The position numbers and the translations under genes were made by a program. The notes beneath the pieces were generated by a model. That model ran no database searches and had not been told where the DNA came from. It saw nothing but the letters and a program-made list of their open reading frames with translations. Below are positions 9,278 through 19,977 of a DNA stretch of 64,000 nucleotides, in pieces. The number at the start of each line of letters is the position of its first letter. Position 1 is the first letter of the stretch. Source of the DNA: Tragulus kanchil (taxonomy: Eukaryota > Chordata > Mammalia > Artiodactyla > Tragulidae); NCBI GenBank assembly GCA_022376925.1, contig JAIOJX010000026.1, positions 197,942,400 to 198,006,399 on the forward strand, read 5' to 3'.

Positions 9278-11671
9278 TGTTTTGCTATTACATTTCTCGA
9301 AGTCATTCTTCTTCTCTACCTTTTGCTCAGGTCCATGACTGGAATATTATCACCTGTTCTGTGAAGGACAGCAGTCAAGTAAGTAAAACAATAGAGCTGC
9401 ATGTCTGAAATTTGAATTACAAATAAAATTTATTTTTATGAATTCCCTCCCCCTTGTAAAGTCAATCTTAAATGTAATAATCTCTAAGTATGTGTCAACC
9501 TACAAAATTAGACATAAACCTTATTAAAATGAAAGTTCAGATAATGTATAAACAAAACTATAAAACCAACACTATTCATATTAATATTTAATTTAATAGA
9601 CTGAGACTTACAATAGAACAGATGGTTTTGTTTTGCTGAAACTAAGTGCCTATCTGAAACATGACATGAGACTGACTGCCCCGTGTGGGTGTTGTGTGGG
9701 CAGGGTCTCACTGCTATGCACAGCGTGGAGGCTCAATCGCTCCTCATGTCTGTTCTTTGTTTTACTGCGATACTGTCATTGAGACAGCAGGCACAGATCA
9801 TTTGGCCTTCACTTAGCATGAATGAATCATTTGGGTCTGCTTTTGCTCTTTTCTCATTAAGACTTGGACCGTGGAATCATACATATACACTCAGTATATT
9901 GGTGCTGTAGGCAACAAAACCTAGTGACAAGTCGATTAGACAATCTTGATGAGAAAGTGAACATCCAGATAATTCAGGATAAATTTCTATAATCTTATAA
10001 AGATATTTATAAATTTATACAATATGAATTAAAATTATATATATGTATGTGTAAATTTGTAAGTGTGTATAATTATATGTATATATTATTATTATAATAT
10101 ATGCATATTACTATGACATAATATGTGGCCTGTGTGAGTGAGATCATTTGGGACTGAGAATCCTTTCATGATCCTTCTTGGTAAGGATCAGAGCACTTGA
10201 ATTTTCCCTGGCGATCTGTAGCATTTCACACAGATTTTGCATAATCAGCCACTTCCTTTTCCTCCTGTTGGATGACAGAAATGTTCACATTTTTTTTACA
10301 TATAGGTTCTTCTGCTCTTATAGCAAACTCAGCCTTATGTGATATTGCTGTTCTTCATTGGCCCCATTGGGCCTCCTGGTGGCTCAAGGGTAAAGAATCT
10401 GCCTGCAATGCAGGAAACACTCTTTCAATGGGAGGCGCACACAGGCTGAAGAATAAAGATAGATGAAAATATACTTAAAGAAAACAATAAAAAGAGGCCA
10501 AAATTAAAAAGAAAAAAGAAATGTTTTGCTATTACATTTCTCGAAGTCATTCTTCTTCTCTACCTTTTGCTCAGGTCCATGACTGGAATATTATCACCTG
10601 TTCTGTGAAGGACAGCAGTCAAGTAAGTAAAACAATAGAGCTGCATGTCTGAAATTTGAATTACAAATAAAATTTATTTTTATGAATTCCCTCCCCCTTG
10701 TAAAGTCAATCTTAAATGTAATAATCTCTAAGTATGTGTCAACCTACAAAATTAGACATAAACCTTATTAAAATGAAAGTTCAGATAATGTATAAACAAA
10801 ACTATAAAACCAACACTATTCATATTAATATTTAATTTAATAGACTGAGACTTACAATAGAACAGATGGTTTTGTTTTGCTGAAACTAAGTGCCTATCTG
10901 AAACATGACATGAGACTGACTGCCCCGTGTGGGTGTTGTGTGGGCAGGGTCTCACTGCTATGCACAGCGTGGAGGCTCAATCGCTCCTCATGTCTGTTCT
11001 TTGTTTTACTGCGATACTGTCATTGAGACAGCAGGCACAGATCATTTGGCCTTCACTTAGCATGAATGAATCATTTGGGTCTGCTTTTGCTCTTTTCTCA
11101 TTAAGACTTGGACCGTGGAATCATACATATACACTCAGTATATTGGTGCTGTAGGCAACAAAACCTAGTGACAAGTCGATTAGACAATCTTGATGAGAAA
11201 GTGAACATCCAGATAATTCAGGATAAATTTCTATAATCTTATAAAGATATTTATAAATTTATACAATATGAATTAAAATTATATATATGTATGTATAAAT
11301 TTGTAAGTGTGTATAATTATATGTATATATTATTATTATAATATATGCATATTACTATGACATAATATGTGGCCTGTGTGAGTGAGATCATTTGGGACTG
11401 AGAATCCTTTCATGATCCTTCTTGGTAAGGATCAGAGCACTTGAATCTTCCCTGGCGATCTGTAGCATTTCACACAGATTTTGCATAATCAGCCACTTCC
11501 TTTTCCTCCTGTTGGATGACAGAAATGTTCACATTTTTTTTACATATAGGTTCTTCTGCTCTTATAGCAAACTCAGCCTTATGTGATATTGCTGTTCTTC
11601 ATTGGCCCCATTGGGCCTCCCTGGTGGCTCAAGGGTAAAGAATCTGCCTGCAATGCAGGAAACACTCTTTC
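9182..11671. repeat. Direct duplication pair 4
   Basis: Bases 9182-10425 and 10426-11671 match at offset 1244-1246. The join falls inside a Bov-tA head (10369-10425), which passes abruptly into the CHR SINE 3' part (AATGGGAGGCGCACACAGG). The second copy shows the intact Bov-tA at the equivalent place, so the first join is not a true insertion boundary. Confidence 0.9.
9281..10368. other. AT-rich unique DNA, no gene recognised
   Basis: No known repeat or exon is visible. TA-rich stretches lie around 10030-10110. The same sequence is repeated at 10525-11612. Confidence 0.5.
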
Positions 11672-11822
11672 GACCCATGAGTTGGGAGGATCCCCTGGAG
11701 GGGGATATGCAACCCATTCCAGTGTTCTTGCCTGGAGAATTCCATGGACAGAAGACCCTGGCGGGCTACAGTCCATAAGGTCACAAAGTGTCAGGCATGA
11801 CTGAAGGGACTTAGCACACATG
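11613..11822 (+). mobile_element. Bov-tA SINE
   Basis: Complete from the tRNA-like head (GGGCCTCCCTGGTGGCTCA) through AACCCATTCCAGTGTTCTTG to the 3' end (CTGAAGGGACTTAGCACAC). A truncated copy of the head at 10369-10425 comes from duplication pair 4. No convincing target duplication is seen. Confidence 0.9.
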
Positions 11823-11849
11823 CACTTCATGGTATGTATATATTTTCCA

Positions 11850-11960
11850 TTTTATACTTCTCATCCATGAAATACATAACCCAGGCATCATTTTCCTCAT
11901 TTTACAGAGAAGGAAATCAAAACCTCAATTACCTAATGAAGCAGAATGAAAACAAAGTCA
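11850..11960 (-). repeat. Probable MIR, antisense
   Basis: CATTTTCCTCATTTTACAGAGAAGGAAATCAAAACCTCAATTACCTAATG follows the order of the antisense MIR core, but the copy is short and diverged. Confidence 0.45.
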
Positions 11961-12740
11961 ATAACTAGATTAAATTGTCAAAGAATACCAAAGACTTAAA
12001 TGTCTCCACAACATGTCTTCCCTTCATAGAATGGAAAATAAATGCCTTTGATATGATTACAACTGATAAATCAGTCCAACTGCATCAGACAAGGACCAGG
12101 GTACATCCTAACTCTGAAGATTGGAGCCAATGTTTGACCACAGAGTTTTACAGTACCTTGTAGATAATACAGAGCCAGACACATAGGACACAAAACTATT
12201 TTTTTTGGAGCTGATAAGAACAATTTCAAGGAAAATGGCCTATCTGCGGCAGTTACACAGAACAGTTTAGCATGGGTGAGATGACCTCCAGTGGTCTCTC
12301 CTAAATGTCAAGTGTATCACTGAGTCCATCATTCCATAAAGATTCATAGACTGAGGCCGTGAAGTTCACAAGGCCAAGGAGGCCCATGTCATAGAGGAGC
12401 TTAAAAATGAAATTTTGGATTCCGAGACCCCTTGAAGCCCCTCTGAAATCATGGCGAATCTCTTTAGTAGAATAGCTTTGTATATGAAGAAAACTGTAAT
12501 ATAGGAGGAGCCAAGAAGCCAGCAAATAAAGGAAGCCAGGTTTAGTTGCAGAGTAATGAAGAATGCTTTTGTAGCTTGTAGACCGTGTTTTATGGATACC
12601 CAGGGAAGAAAATCCAGAAAGTCAGTTGTCCTTTCAGTAGATAAATTTGCATGCATTTGGACTCTCTAATGAGATTTCAGAACAAGCACTTATTCACAGG
12701 CTTTTTCCAGAAAAGAACAACCAGTATGGGCTTAACATTT
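11961..12740. other. Unique DNA, no element recognised
   Basis: On the minus strand, 12301-12656 holds two overlapping open frames of 74 and 96 codons in different registers with some hydrophobic stretches. I cannot match them to a family. They could be chance or a frameshifted old pseudogene, so no gene is called. Confidence 0.4.
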
Positions 12741-15028
12741 GGGGAAGATGGAGACCTTTTTTGAGGTCCCTCTTATTTAGTTCTCTGTCTATGAGAAATC
12801 TGATGCTGCATTTTGGAAATAACCTCTAGAAATGATAGAGGAAAGGGCTGGACGTCTCTCACCTGAATAAGGTGATTATACAAACTCTAGGTGCCTTTGT
12901 CTCCATTTGCTGCTTAAAGGACTTCCTCTCCCACAGACCATAACACAGCCAACTTGAATGCTAAGTGATGTTTAACCCTTGGCATTTTCTTATTGGCGTT
13001 TGATTTTTGCTGTAAGTAGGCGTTTTTTCCCTCTTAATGAGAACTGATTGACACTTATGTTCTACCTAATGCAGTAGTAAAAGATTTAATAGAAGTGGAA
13101 CATGATTGCTGCAGTATATTTTCAGGCACTAAAGTTCGAGCAAAATGGAATAAGGGCCAGGTGGCAGTATCTACAAACTGTGCTAATAGCTCCATCAACA
13201 GATGTTTAATGTACTTCGAGTTACTCTCCACATCCTACTGTTGCTAATATATTTCCTCCCATACCTCCTCTCAACACAAAAATTTTGAGAGGAAAGGAAA
13301 CATTAATAACCCCAAAGTGTTTAATTTTAAAGGATATTTAAATCTTAATACTGCTCATAAGCTGACCTATTTGACCACTGAATGGCTTATTTCAGGCTCC
13401 AATAATTTTGTTGCCATCATTAGTAAAAGTTGTTAACCAAAGGAAGGCTTTACAGTGCATGAGTTGTCTCTCTTATTTACGCTGGGATTGCACACTGCTT
13501 TGAAGCTATTTTTCAACAGATCCAAAGTGTGGACGTGCCATACAGCACTATTGCAGTCACGGGTGGAAGTGAGGTGGGCAGCTGCTTCAGTGTGTGTAAG
13601 AAGGGGGCACTCTCTGCTTTCTGTCCAGGGTTGTCATTTCTAGTTGATCCAACAAATCAGACAACCTACATGAATCATACACTTGTAGAGAGTCACAGTC
13701 AAGACCAGTGCACGTGTGTGATTTTGTCTTTTAACCACAGAGGGAAAAAAGAATGAAGAGGTGACTCCCACCCTGCCCTGCCCCTTCTTCATTGAACCTT
13801 TATTTATCGGACTAGATACAGAGGACAGGGGCCTGAGAAAATAAGTTATGTGATGGAAAAGATGCTTTCCACATTGGGGAAGATGGTAACAGGGAAAACC
13901 TTTTTGAGGTCCCTCTTATTTAGTTCTCTGTCTATGAGAAAACTGATGCTGCATTTTGGAAATAACCTCTAGAAATGATAGAGGAAAGGGCTGGACGTCT
14001 CTCACCTGAATAAGGTGATTATACAAACTCTAGGTGCCTTTGTCTCCATTTGCTGCTTAAAGGACTTCCTCTCCCACAGACCATAACACAGCCAACTTGA
14101 ATGCTAAGTGATGTTTAACCCTTGGCATTTTCTTATTGGCGTTTGATTTTTGCTGTAAGTAGGCGTTTTTTCCCTCTTAATGAGAACTGATTGACACTTA
14201 TGTTCTACCTAATGCAGTAGTAAAAGATTTAATAGAAGTGGAACATGATTGCTGCAGTATATTTTCAGGCACTAAAGTTCGAGCAAAATGGAATAAGGGC
14301 CAGGTGGCAGTATCTACAAACTGTGCTAATAGCTCCATCAACAGATGTTTAATGTACTTCGAGTTACTCTCCACATCCTACTGTTGCTAATATATTTCCT
14401 CCCATACCTCCTCTCAACACAAAAATTTTGAGAGGAAAGGAAACATTAATAACCCCAAAGTGTTTAATTTTAAAGGATATTTAAATCTTAATACTGCTCA
14501 TAAGCTGACCTATTTGACCACTGAATGGCTTATTTCAGGCTCCAATAATTTTGTTGCCATCATTAGTAAAAGTTGTTAACCAAAGGAAGGCTTTACAGTG
14601 CATGAGTTGTCTCTCTTATTTACGCTGGGATTGCACACTGCTTTGAAGCTATTTTTCAACAGATCCAAAGTGTGGACGTGCCATACAGCACTATTGCAGT
14701 CACGGGTGGAAGTGAGGTGGGCAGCTGCTTCAGTGTGTGTAAGAAGGGGGCACTCTCTGCTTTCTGTCCAGGGTTGTCATTTCTAGTTGATCCAACAAAT
14801 CAGACAACCTACATGAATCATACACTTGTAGAGAGTCACAGTCAAGACCAGTGCACGTGTGTGATTTTGTCTTTTAACCACAGAGGGAAAAAAGAATGAA
14901 GAGGTGACTCCCACCCTGCCCTGCCCCTTCTTCATTGAACCTTTATTTATCGGACTGTCCAGTCTCCACATTGCTAGATACAGAGGACAGGGGCCTGAGA
15001 AAATAAGTTATGTGATGGAAAAGATGCT
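12741..15028. repeat. Direct duplication pair 5
   Basis: Bases 12741-13866 match 13876-15028. Offset grows from 1135 to 1162. The second copy holds extra bases near 14957-14974 (GTCCAGTCTCCACATTGC) that the first lacks, and the start of copy two differs around 13887-13900. Sequence is unique DNA without a recognised element. Confidence 0.9.
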
Positions 15029-15600
15029 GTGTGAGAGAAATGTAAGCAGGCAGGGTAGTCAGGGAGCCTGGTGGTTGTGGCCTTTCGAGGGCTCCCTGGA
15101 GCACTTCCACATGGATCTGGTAAGGGAGAGCGTGAATAAATGTGGGTCAGCTCATGAGAGGAGCATTTTTCCTCATCAGTCATGTGGACACAGCATTCTG
15201 GTAACATCCGTTGTGCTGGTTTCTGCAGTTCCTCCTCATCCTAAGGGATTTTCATGCTTTTCAATTTTTAATATTTTTCTATGGAGAAAGAGACCCATCA
15301 AGAGAAAAGTGCCTTGTACAAGTCATGATGAAGCCAAATTTCAGTCTGTTCTATAAAGTATGCTCAATGCGGGTTAGATATAATCATTTAGTTCACTGAA
15401 AAGTGAACGTTAAAAAAAGGTTATCACTGGAATAAGATAATCGATACCGTCCTTTCAAAACTGTAAAAGTAGTCTGACCCTAAATATTGAGTTTTGTTCC
15501 TGCTTGAGAGAATGGCATTTTTGTTTGTAGCTGAGAACAAAGGATAGTTTGAAGTAGAAGCAAAATTAACATAAATCAATGGATTAAAATTGTAGGGGAA
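15029..15600. other. Unique DNA, no gene recognised
   Basis: A 150-codon frame at 14904-15356 crosses the end of duplication pair 5, starts inside unrelated upstream DNA and has low-complexity composition. No domain is recognised, so no gene is called. Confidence 0.45.
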
Positions 15601-15660
15601 GGCAAAAGAACAAAGATGGATGAAAATAAATAAATGAAAGACCAATAGAAGTGGCCAAAA
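15601..15660 (+). mobile_element. 5'-truncated CHR SINE, last 60 bases
   Basis: Only the 3' block remains (AAAAGAACAAAGATGGATG to AGAAGTGGCCAAAAAAA). Imperfect flanking repeats AAAATTGTAGGGGAA (about 15587) and AAAATTTGTAGGAGAAA (about 15662) look like its target duplication. Confidence 0.75.
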
Positions 15661-15962
15661 AAAATTTGTAGGAGAAAAAAAAAATACTGTATATTAAGGC
15701 ATATATGTGGAGTCTAGGAAATGGTATAGATGAATTTATTTGCAAAGCAGCAACAGCGACATGGATGATGAAAAGAAACATATAGATACCAAGGAGGCTG
15801 GGATGGGAAGTGGGATGGGTTCGGAGATTGGAGCTGACATATATATGCAACTGTGTATAAAAGAGCTAACTAATGGGAACCAACTGTACAGCACAGGATA
15901 CTCTGCGTACTCAATGATCGGTGGTGACCTAAGTGGGAAGGAAATCCAAGGAAGAAGGGATA

Positions 15963-15988
15963 TGTGTGTGTGTGTGTGTGTGTGTGTG
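15963..15988. repeat. (TG)n microsatellite
   Basis: A pure TG dinucleotide run of about 26 bases within the L1 3' UTR. The duplicate copy at about 17053-17077 is slightly shorter. Confidence 0.95.
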
Positions 15989-16038
15989 GCTGATTCATTT
16001 TGCTGTATAATAGAAAATAGCACAGCATTGTAAAGCAA

Positions 16039-16267
16039 GTATGTGCATGCATGCTAAGTCGCTTCAGTCATGTCCACGTCTTTATGACCCTATCGACTGT
16101 AGCCTGCCAGGCTCCTTTGTCCATGGGATTCTCCAGGAAAGAATACTGGAGTGGGTTGTCATGCCCTCCTCCAGGATATCTTCCCAACTCAGGGATCAAA
16201 CTAACATCTATTATGTCTCCTGCATTGGCAAGGCAAGTTCTTTACCACTGAGCCACCTGGAAAGCCC
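16039..16267 (-). mobile_element. Bov-tA SINE inserted in L1 3' UTR
   Basis: On the minus strand it runs from the tRNA-like head (GGGCTTTCCAGGTGGCTCAG) to a 3' end near GCATGCATGCACATA. AAAGCAA at 16032-16038 and 16268-16274 is the target duplication. It is younger than the host L1. Duplicate at about 17128-17356. Confidence 0.9.
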
Positions 16268-16446
16268 AAAGCAACTATACTCCAATTAAAAAAAAATTAT
16301 AGAAGGACTCTGTCTTATATAAGAATCCTATTTCTACTTAGTAACCTTAACAATTATAATTTAAAATATTCTCTGTGTGGGTTATGTATAATGATTGAGT
16401 TAATTAAGAAACAAGAGAAAAAACGTCTTAAAACTACAGGATGTAG

Positions 16447-16774
16447 GAGCTTCTCTGGTGGTTCAGTGGGTAAGGACACTGCCTTACAGTGCAAGGGGCG
16501 CCAGTTTGATCCCTGGCCTGGGAGGATCCCACGTGTCATGGAGCGGCTGGACCCATGTGTCCGACTACTGAGCCGGAGCTCTGGAGCGCATGCGCCCAGA
16601 GCCGGCGCTCTGCGACAACAGATGCCACCGCGATGGGAGGCCCATGCGAGCCAAAGAACAAAGATGGATGAAAATAGATAAATGAAAGACCAACAGAGTG
16701 GCCTGCCTGCCCCACTCCCTCCCCAGTCCCCCGCCCCGCCCCCCCCCAAAAAAAAATTAAAAAAAAAAAAAAAA
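16447..16774 (+). mobile_element. CHR-derived SINE, young GC-tailed type, copy 3
   Basis: Same architecture as the 2736 and 3493 copies: tRNA head, CpG-rich body (GAGCGCATGCGCCCAGAGCC), then a C-rich tail and poly-A. Target duplication is not clear. The second assembly copy at 17536-17862 differs at several GC-rich positions (for example ATGCGCCC against ACGAGCCC). Confidence 0.88.
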
Positions 16775-17535
16775 GAAGAAGAGAGGGATGTGCTGACTTC
16801 TAATTGGACTTTTTAGTGACAAAATTTGCAGAATAAAAGAAATTGAATTGAGAGGAAAGACAAAGAGATTAAAACAAGGTAGTAGTATTTGAAGAGAAAG
16901 TTTTAGCACCAACGACAAATAATGATTATGACATATATATGCAACTGTGTATAAAAGAGCTAACTAATGGGAACCAACTGTACAGCACAGGATACTCTGA
17001 CTCAATGATCGGTGGTGACCTAAGTGGGAAGGAAATCCAAGGAAGAAGGGATATGTGTGTGTGTGTGTGTGTGTGTGGCTGATTCATTTTGCTGTATAAT
17101 AGAAAATAGCACAGCATTGTAAAGCAAGTATGTGCATGCATGCTAAGTCGCTTCAGTCATGTCCACGTCTTTATGACCCTATCGACTGTAGCCTGCCAGG
17201 CTCCTTTGTCCATGGGATTCTCCAGGAAAGAATACTGGAGTGGGTTGTCATGCCCTCCTCCAGGATATCTTCCCAACTCAGGGATCAAACTAACATCTAT
17301 TATGTCTCCTGCATTGGCAAGGCAAGTTCTTTACCACTGAGCCACCTGGAAAGCCCAAAGCAACTATACTCCAATTAAAAAAAAATTATAGAAGGACTCT
17401 GTCTTATATAAGAATCCTATTTCTACTTAGTAACCTTAACAATTATAATTTAAAATATTCTCTGTGTGGGTTATGTATAATGATTGAGTTAATTAAGAAA
17501 CAAGAGAAAAAACGTCTTAAAACTACAGGATGTAG

Positions 17536-17862
17536 GAGCTTCTCTGGTGGTTCAGTGGGTAAGGACACTGCCTTACAGTGCAAGGGGCGCCAGTTTGATC
17601 CCTGGCCTGGGAGGATCCCACGTGTCATGGAGCGGCTGGACCCATGTGTCCGACTACTGAGCCGGAGCTCTGGAGCGCACGAGCCCAGAGACGGCGCTCT
17701 GAGACAACAGATGCCCACGCGATGGGAGGCCCATGCGAGCCAAAGAACAAAGATGGATGAAAATAGATAAATGAAAGACCAACAGAGTGGCCTGCCTGCC
17801 CCACTCCCTCCCCAGTCCCCCGCCACGCCCCCCACCAAAAGAAAATTAAAAAAAAAAAAAAA
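17536..17862 (+). mobile_element. CHR-derived SINE, duplicate of the 16447 copy
   Basis: Second copy created by duplication pair 6. Its flanks equal those of the 16447 element, so it is not an independent insertion. Confidence 0.85.
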
Positions 17863-18020
17863 GAAGAAGAGAGGGATGTGCTGACTTCTAATTGGACTTT
17901 TTAGTGACAAAATTTGCAGAATAAAAGAAATTGAATTGAGAGGAAAGACAAAGAGATTAAAACAAGGTAGTAGTATTTGAAGAGAAAGTTTTAGCACCAA
18001 CGACAAATAATGATTATGAC

Positions 18021-18430
18021 AACAATGATATGAAAACAAGTGATCAGGAAATAAAAAGTAAGGATGTTTCTTAACACTTAATTCATGTAAAGACAGTACT
18101 CATAGGCTTTATATTTCGTGTTTTTTATTTTGCTTACCTTTTCTTGCCCATAATACCCTTGGATAATACAGGAAAAAAATCTTAAAAGCACCGTAAGTCC
18201 TATATCATAGGAAGCACTATTAATATCAGATACATTTTCTTTCAGATATATATTTAAAAATAAAATTTGGATTATACTTTACAGTTTTATGTCCTTCTTT
18301 TCACACAGAATTAAATACTCTTTAAAATCTTGATTTTAAAATGACACTTTTCCTCTGCTGTTAATAAGAGTGTCACTGTCCATTGTGTGGTAGTATGTAG
18401 TTAGAAATAACAGACTGGATGTTCACACTA
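18021..18430. other. AT-rich unique DNA, nothing recognised
   Basis: No repeat, exon or RNA gene is apparent. Most of it recurs at about 19260-19530. Confidence 0.5.
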
Positions 18431-18663
18431 GCATGCATAGATCTTAAATCCATAGGCCCAAGTGAGGAAAAAAGTAGAAAGCAGAATGAGATGTATAATG
18501 TAAAGCCATTTATATGAATAGAAATGGTCATATGTAAAAAAATAATTCATACTGTATGAAGACATAGAAGCTGAGGGCTCAGACAACAGCCCCTTTTGTG
18601 ATACAGTTTTGGCCATGTTGACTAAAGCTGAACCTGTTATATTATATATACTGTGAATTTGGA

Positions 18664-18758
18664 CATGAGTTTGAGCGAACTCTGGGAGATAGTGAAGGAC
18701 AGGGAAGTGCTGCATTTCATGAGGCTGCAGAGAGTCAGACACGACTTAGTGATGAACA
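18664..18758 (+). mobile_element. BovB/Bov-A 3' end fragment
   Basis: GAGTTTGAGCGAACTCTGGG, AGATAGTGAAGGACAGGGAA and AGAGTCAGACACGACTTAG are hallmarks of the BovB LINE 3' end shared with Bov-A SINEs. It is short and truncated. Copy at about 19764-19859. Confidence 0.8.
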
Positions 18759-18764
18759 ATATAC

Positions 18765-19230
18765 TGTGAATTACAGTTCCAATCCTAGGCATAAGCCTGA
18801 CAGAAATATGGACATGTGCTCACCAAAAGATGAACTAGAAGGTTCTTAGTACCCCTATTACCAAGAGCAAAACTGGAACCTGCCCCAATGGCCATCACTA
18901 ACAGAATGGAAATGAACAGTGACTGAGTCACAAAATGGGCTATCAATAGGAATGAATCTTAAAAACACGTCACTGAGCTAAAGAAGCCAGACAAATACAA
19001 GGGTAAATAGTATAGTTCTGTTTATGTAATATGCAAAACCAGCAAAATTCACCTCTTCTGCTGAAAGTGAGGAAAATGGTTTCCCTGAGCTGATACTGAC
19101 TAGAAAGGAATACAAGAAAGGCTTGTGGGGTGCTAGCAACTTCTGCTTCCTGAGTGTGGGACTGATTTCACAACTATGTTGAATTTAGGAAAAGTCACCA
19201 AGCTGTGTATTTAAGACAAGTGGAATGGTC
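18765..19230 (+). mobile_element. Old L1 LINE 3' end
   Basis: CAAAACTGGAACCTGCCCCAATGGCC, AGAATGGAAATGAACAG, AGCTAAAGAAGCCAGACAAA and CACCAAGCTGTGTATTTAAGA follow the order of an old mammalian L1 (L1M) 3' region. Copies at about 19866-20330 and 21119-21470. Coding potential is lost. Confidence 0.75.
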
Positions 19231-19977
19231 TTTTCTCTATGACATTGGATTTTTTTTAACCCTTGGATAATACAGGAAAATCTTAAAAGCACCGTAAGTC
19301 CTATATCATAGGAAGCACTATTAATATCAGATACATTTTCTTTCAGATATATATTTAAAAATAAAATTTGGATTATACTTTACAGTTTTATGTCCTTCTT
19401 TTCACACAGAATTAAATACTCTTTAAAATCTTGATTTTAAAATGACACTTTTCCTCTGCTGTTAATAAGAGTGTCACTGTCCATTGTGTGGTAGTATGTA
19501 GTTAGAAATAACAGACTGGATGTTCACACTAGCATGCATAGATCTTAAATCCATAGGCCCAAGTGAGGAAAAAAGTAGAAAGCAGAATGAGATGTATAAT
19601 GTAAAGCCATTTATATGAATAGAAATGGTCATATGTAAAAAAATAATTCATACTGTATGAAGACATAGAAGCTGAGGGCTCAGACAACAGCCCCTTTTGT
19701 GATACAGTTTTGGCCATGTTGACTAAAGCTGAACCTGTTATATTATATATACTGTGAATTTGGACATGAGTTTGAGCGAACTCTGGGAGATAGTGAAGGA
19801 CAGGGAAGTGCTGCATTTCATGAGGCTGCAGAGAGTCAGACACGACTTAGTGATGAACAATATACTGTGAATTACAGTTCCAATCCTAGGCATAAGCCTG
19901 ACAGAAATATGGACATGTGCTCACCAAAAGATGAACTAGAAGGTTCTTAGTACCCCTATTACCAAGAGCAAAACTGG

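Larger units (their letters stand above)
15690..16300 (+). mobile_element. L1 LINE 3' UTR, split by a Bov-tA
   Basis: ATATGTGGAGTCTAGGAAAT, AAAAGAGCTAACTAATGGGA and GGCTGATTCATTTTGCTGTA are L1 3' UTR landmarks. The end (AAAGCAACTATACTCCAATT) resumes after a Bov-tA at 16039-16267. A (TG)n microsatellite lies inside at 15963-15988. The 3' part is copied at 16930-17390. Confidence 0.82.
15836..18020. repeat. Direct duplication pair 6
   Basis: Bases 15836-16929 and 16930-18020 match at offset 1088-1094. They join without a linker and share GAC at the join. Differences concentrate in the GC-rich SINE (16590-16755 against 17679-17843) and in four bases near 15904. Confidence 0.9.

Noticed and set aside
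12301..12656. Hydrophobic overlapping frames on the minus strand that might be a membrane-protein exon or pseudogene
   Set aside because: No recognised family, two registers needed, no convincing splice sites. Left as unidentified.
14904..15356. A 150-codon plus-strand frame
   Set aside because: It crosses a duplication end, has no recognised domain and biased composition.
15963..15988. TG run as a possible Z-DNA regulatory element
   Set aside because: It is a short microsatellite inside an L1 3' UTR with no supporting signal.
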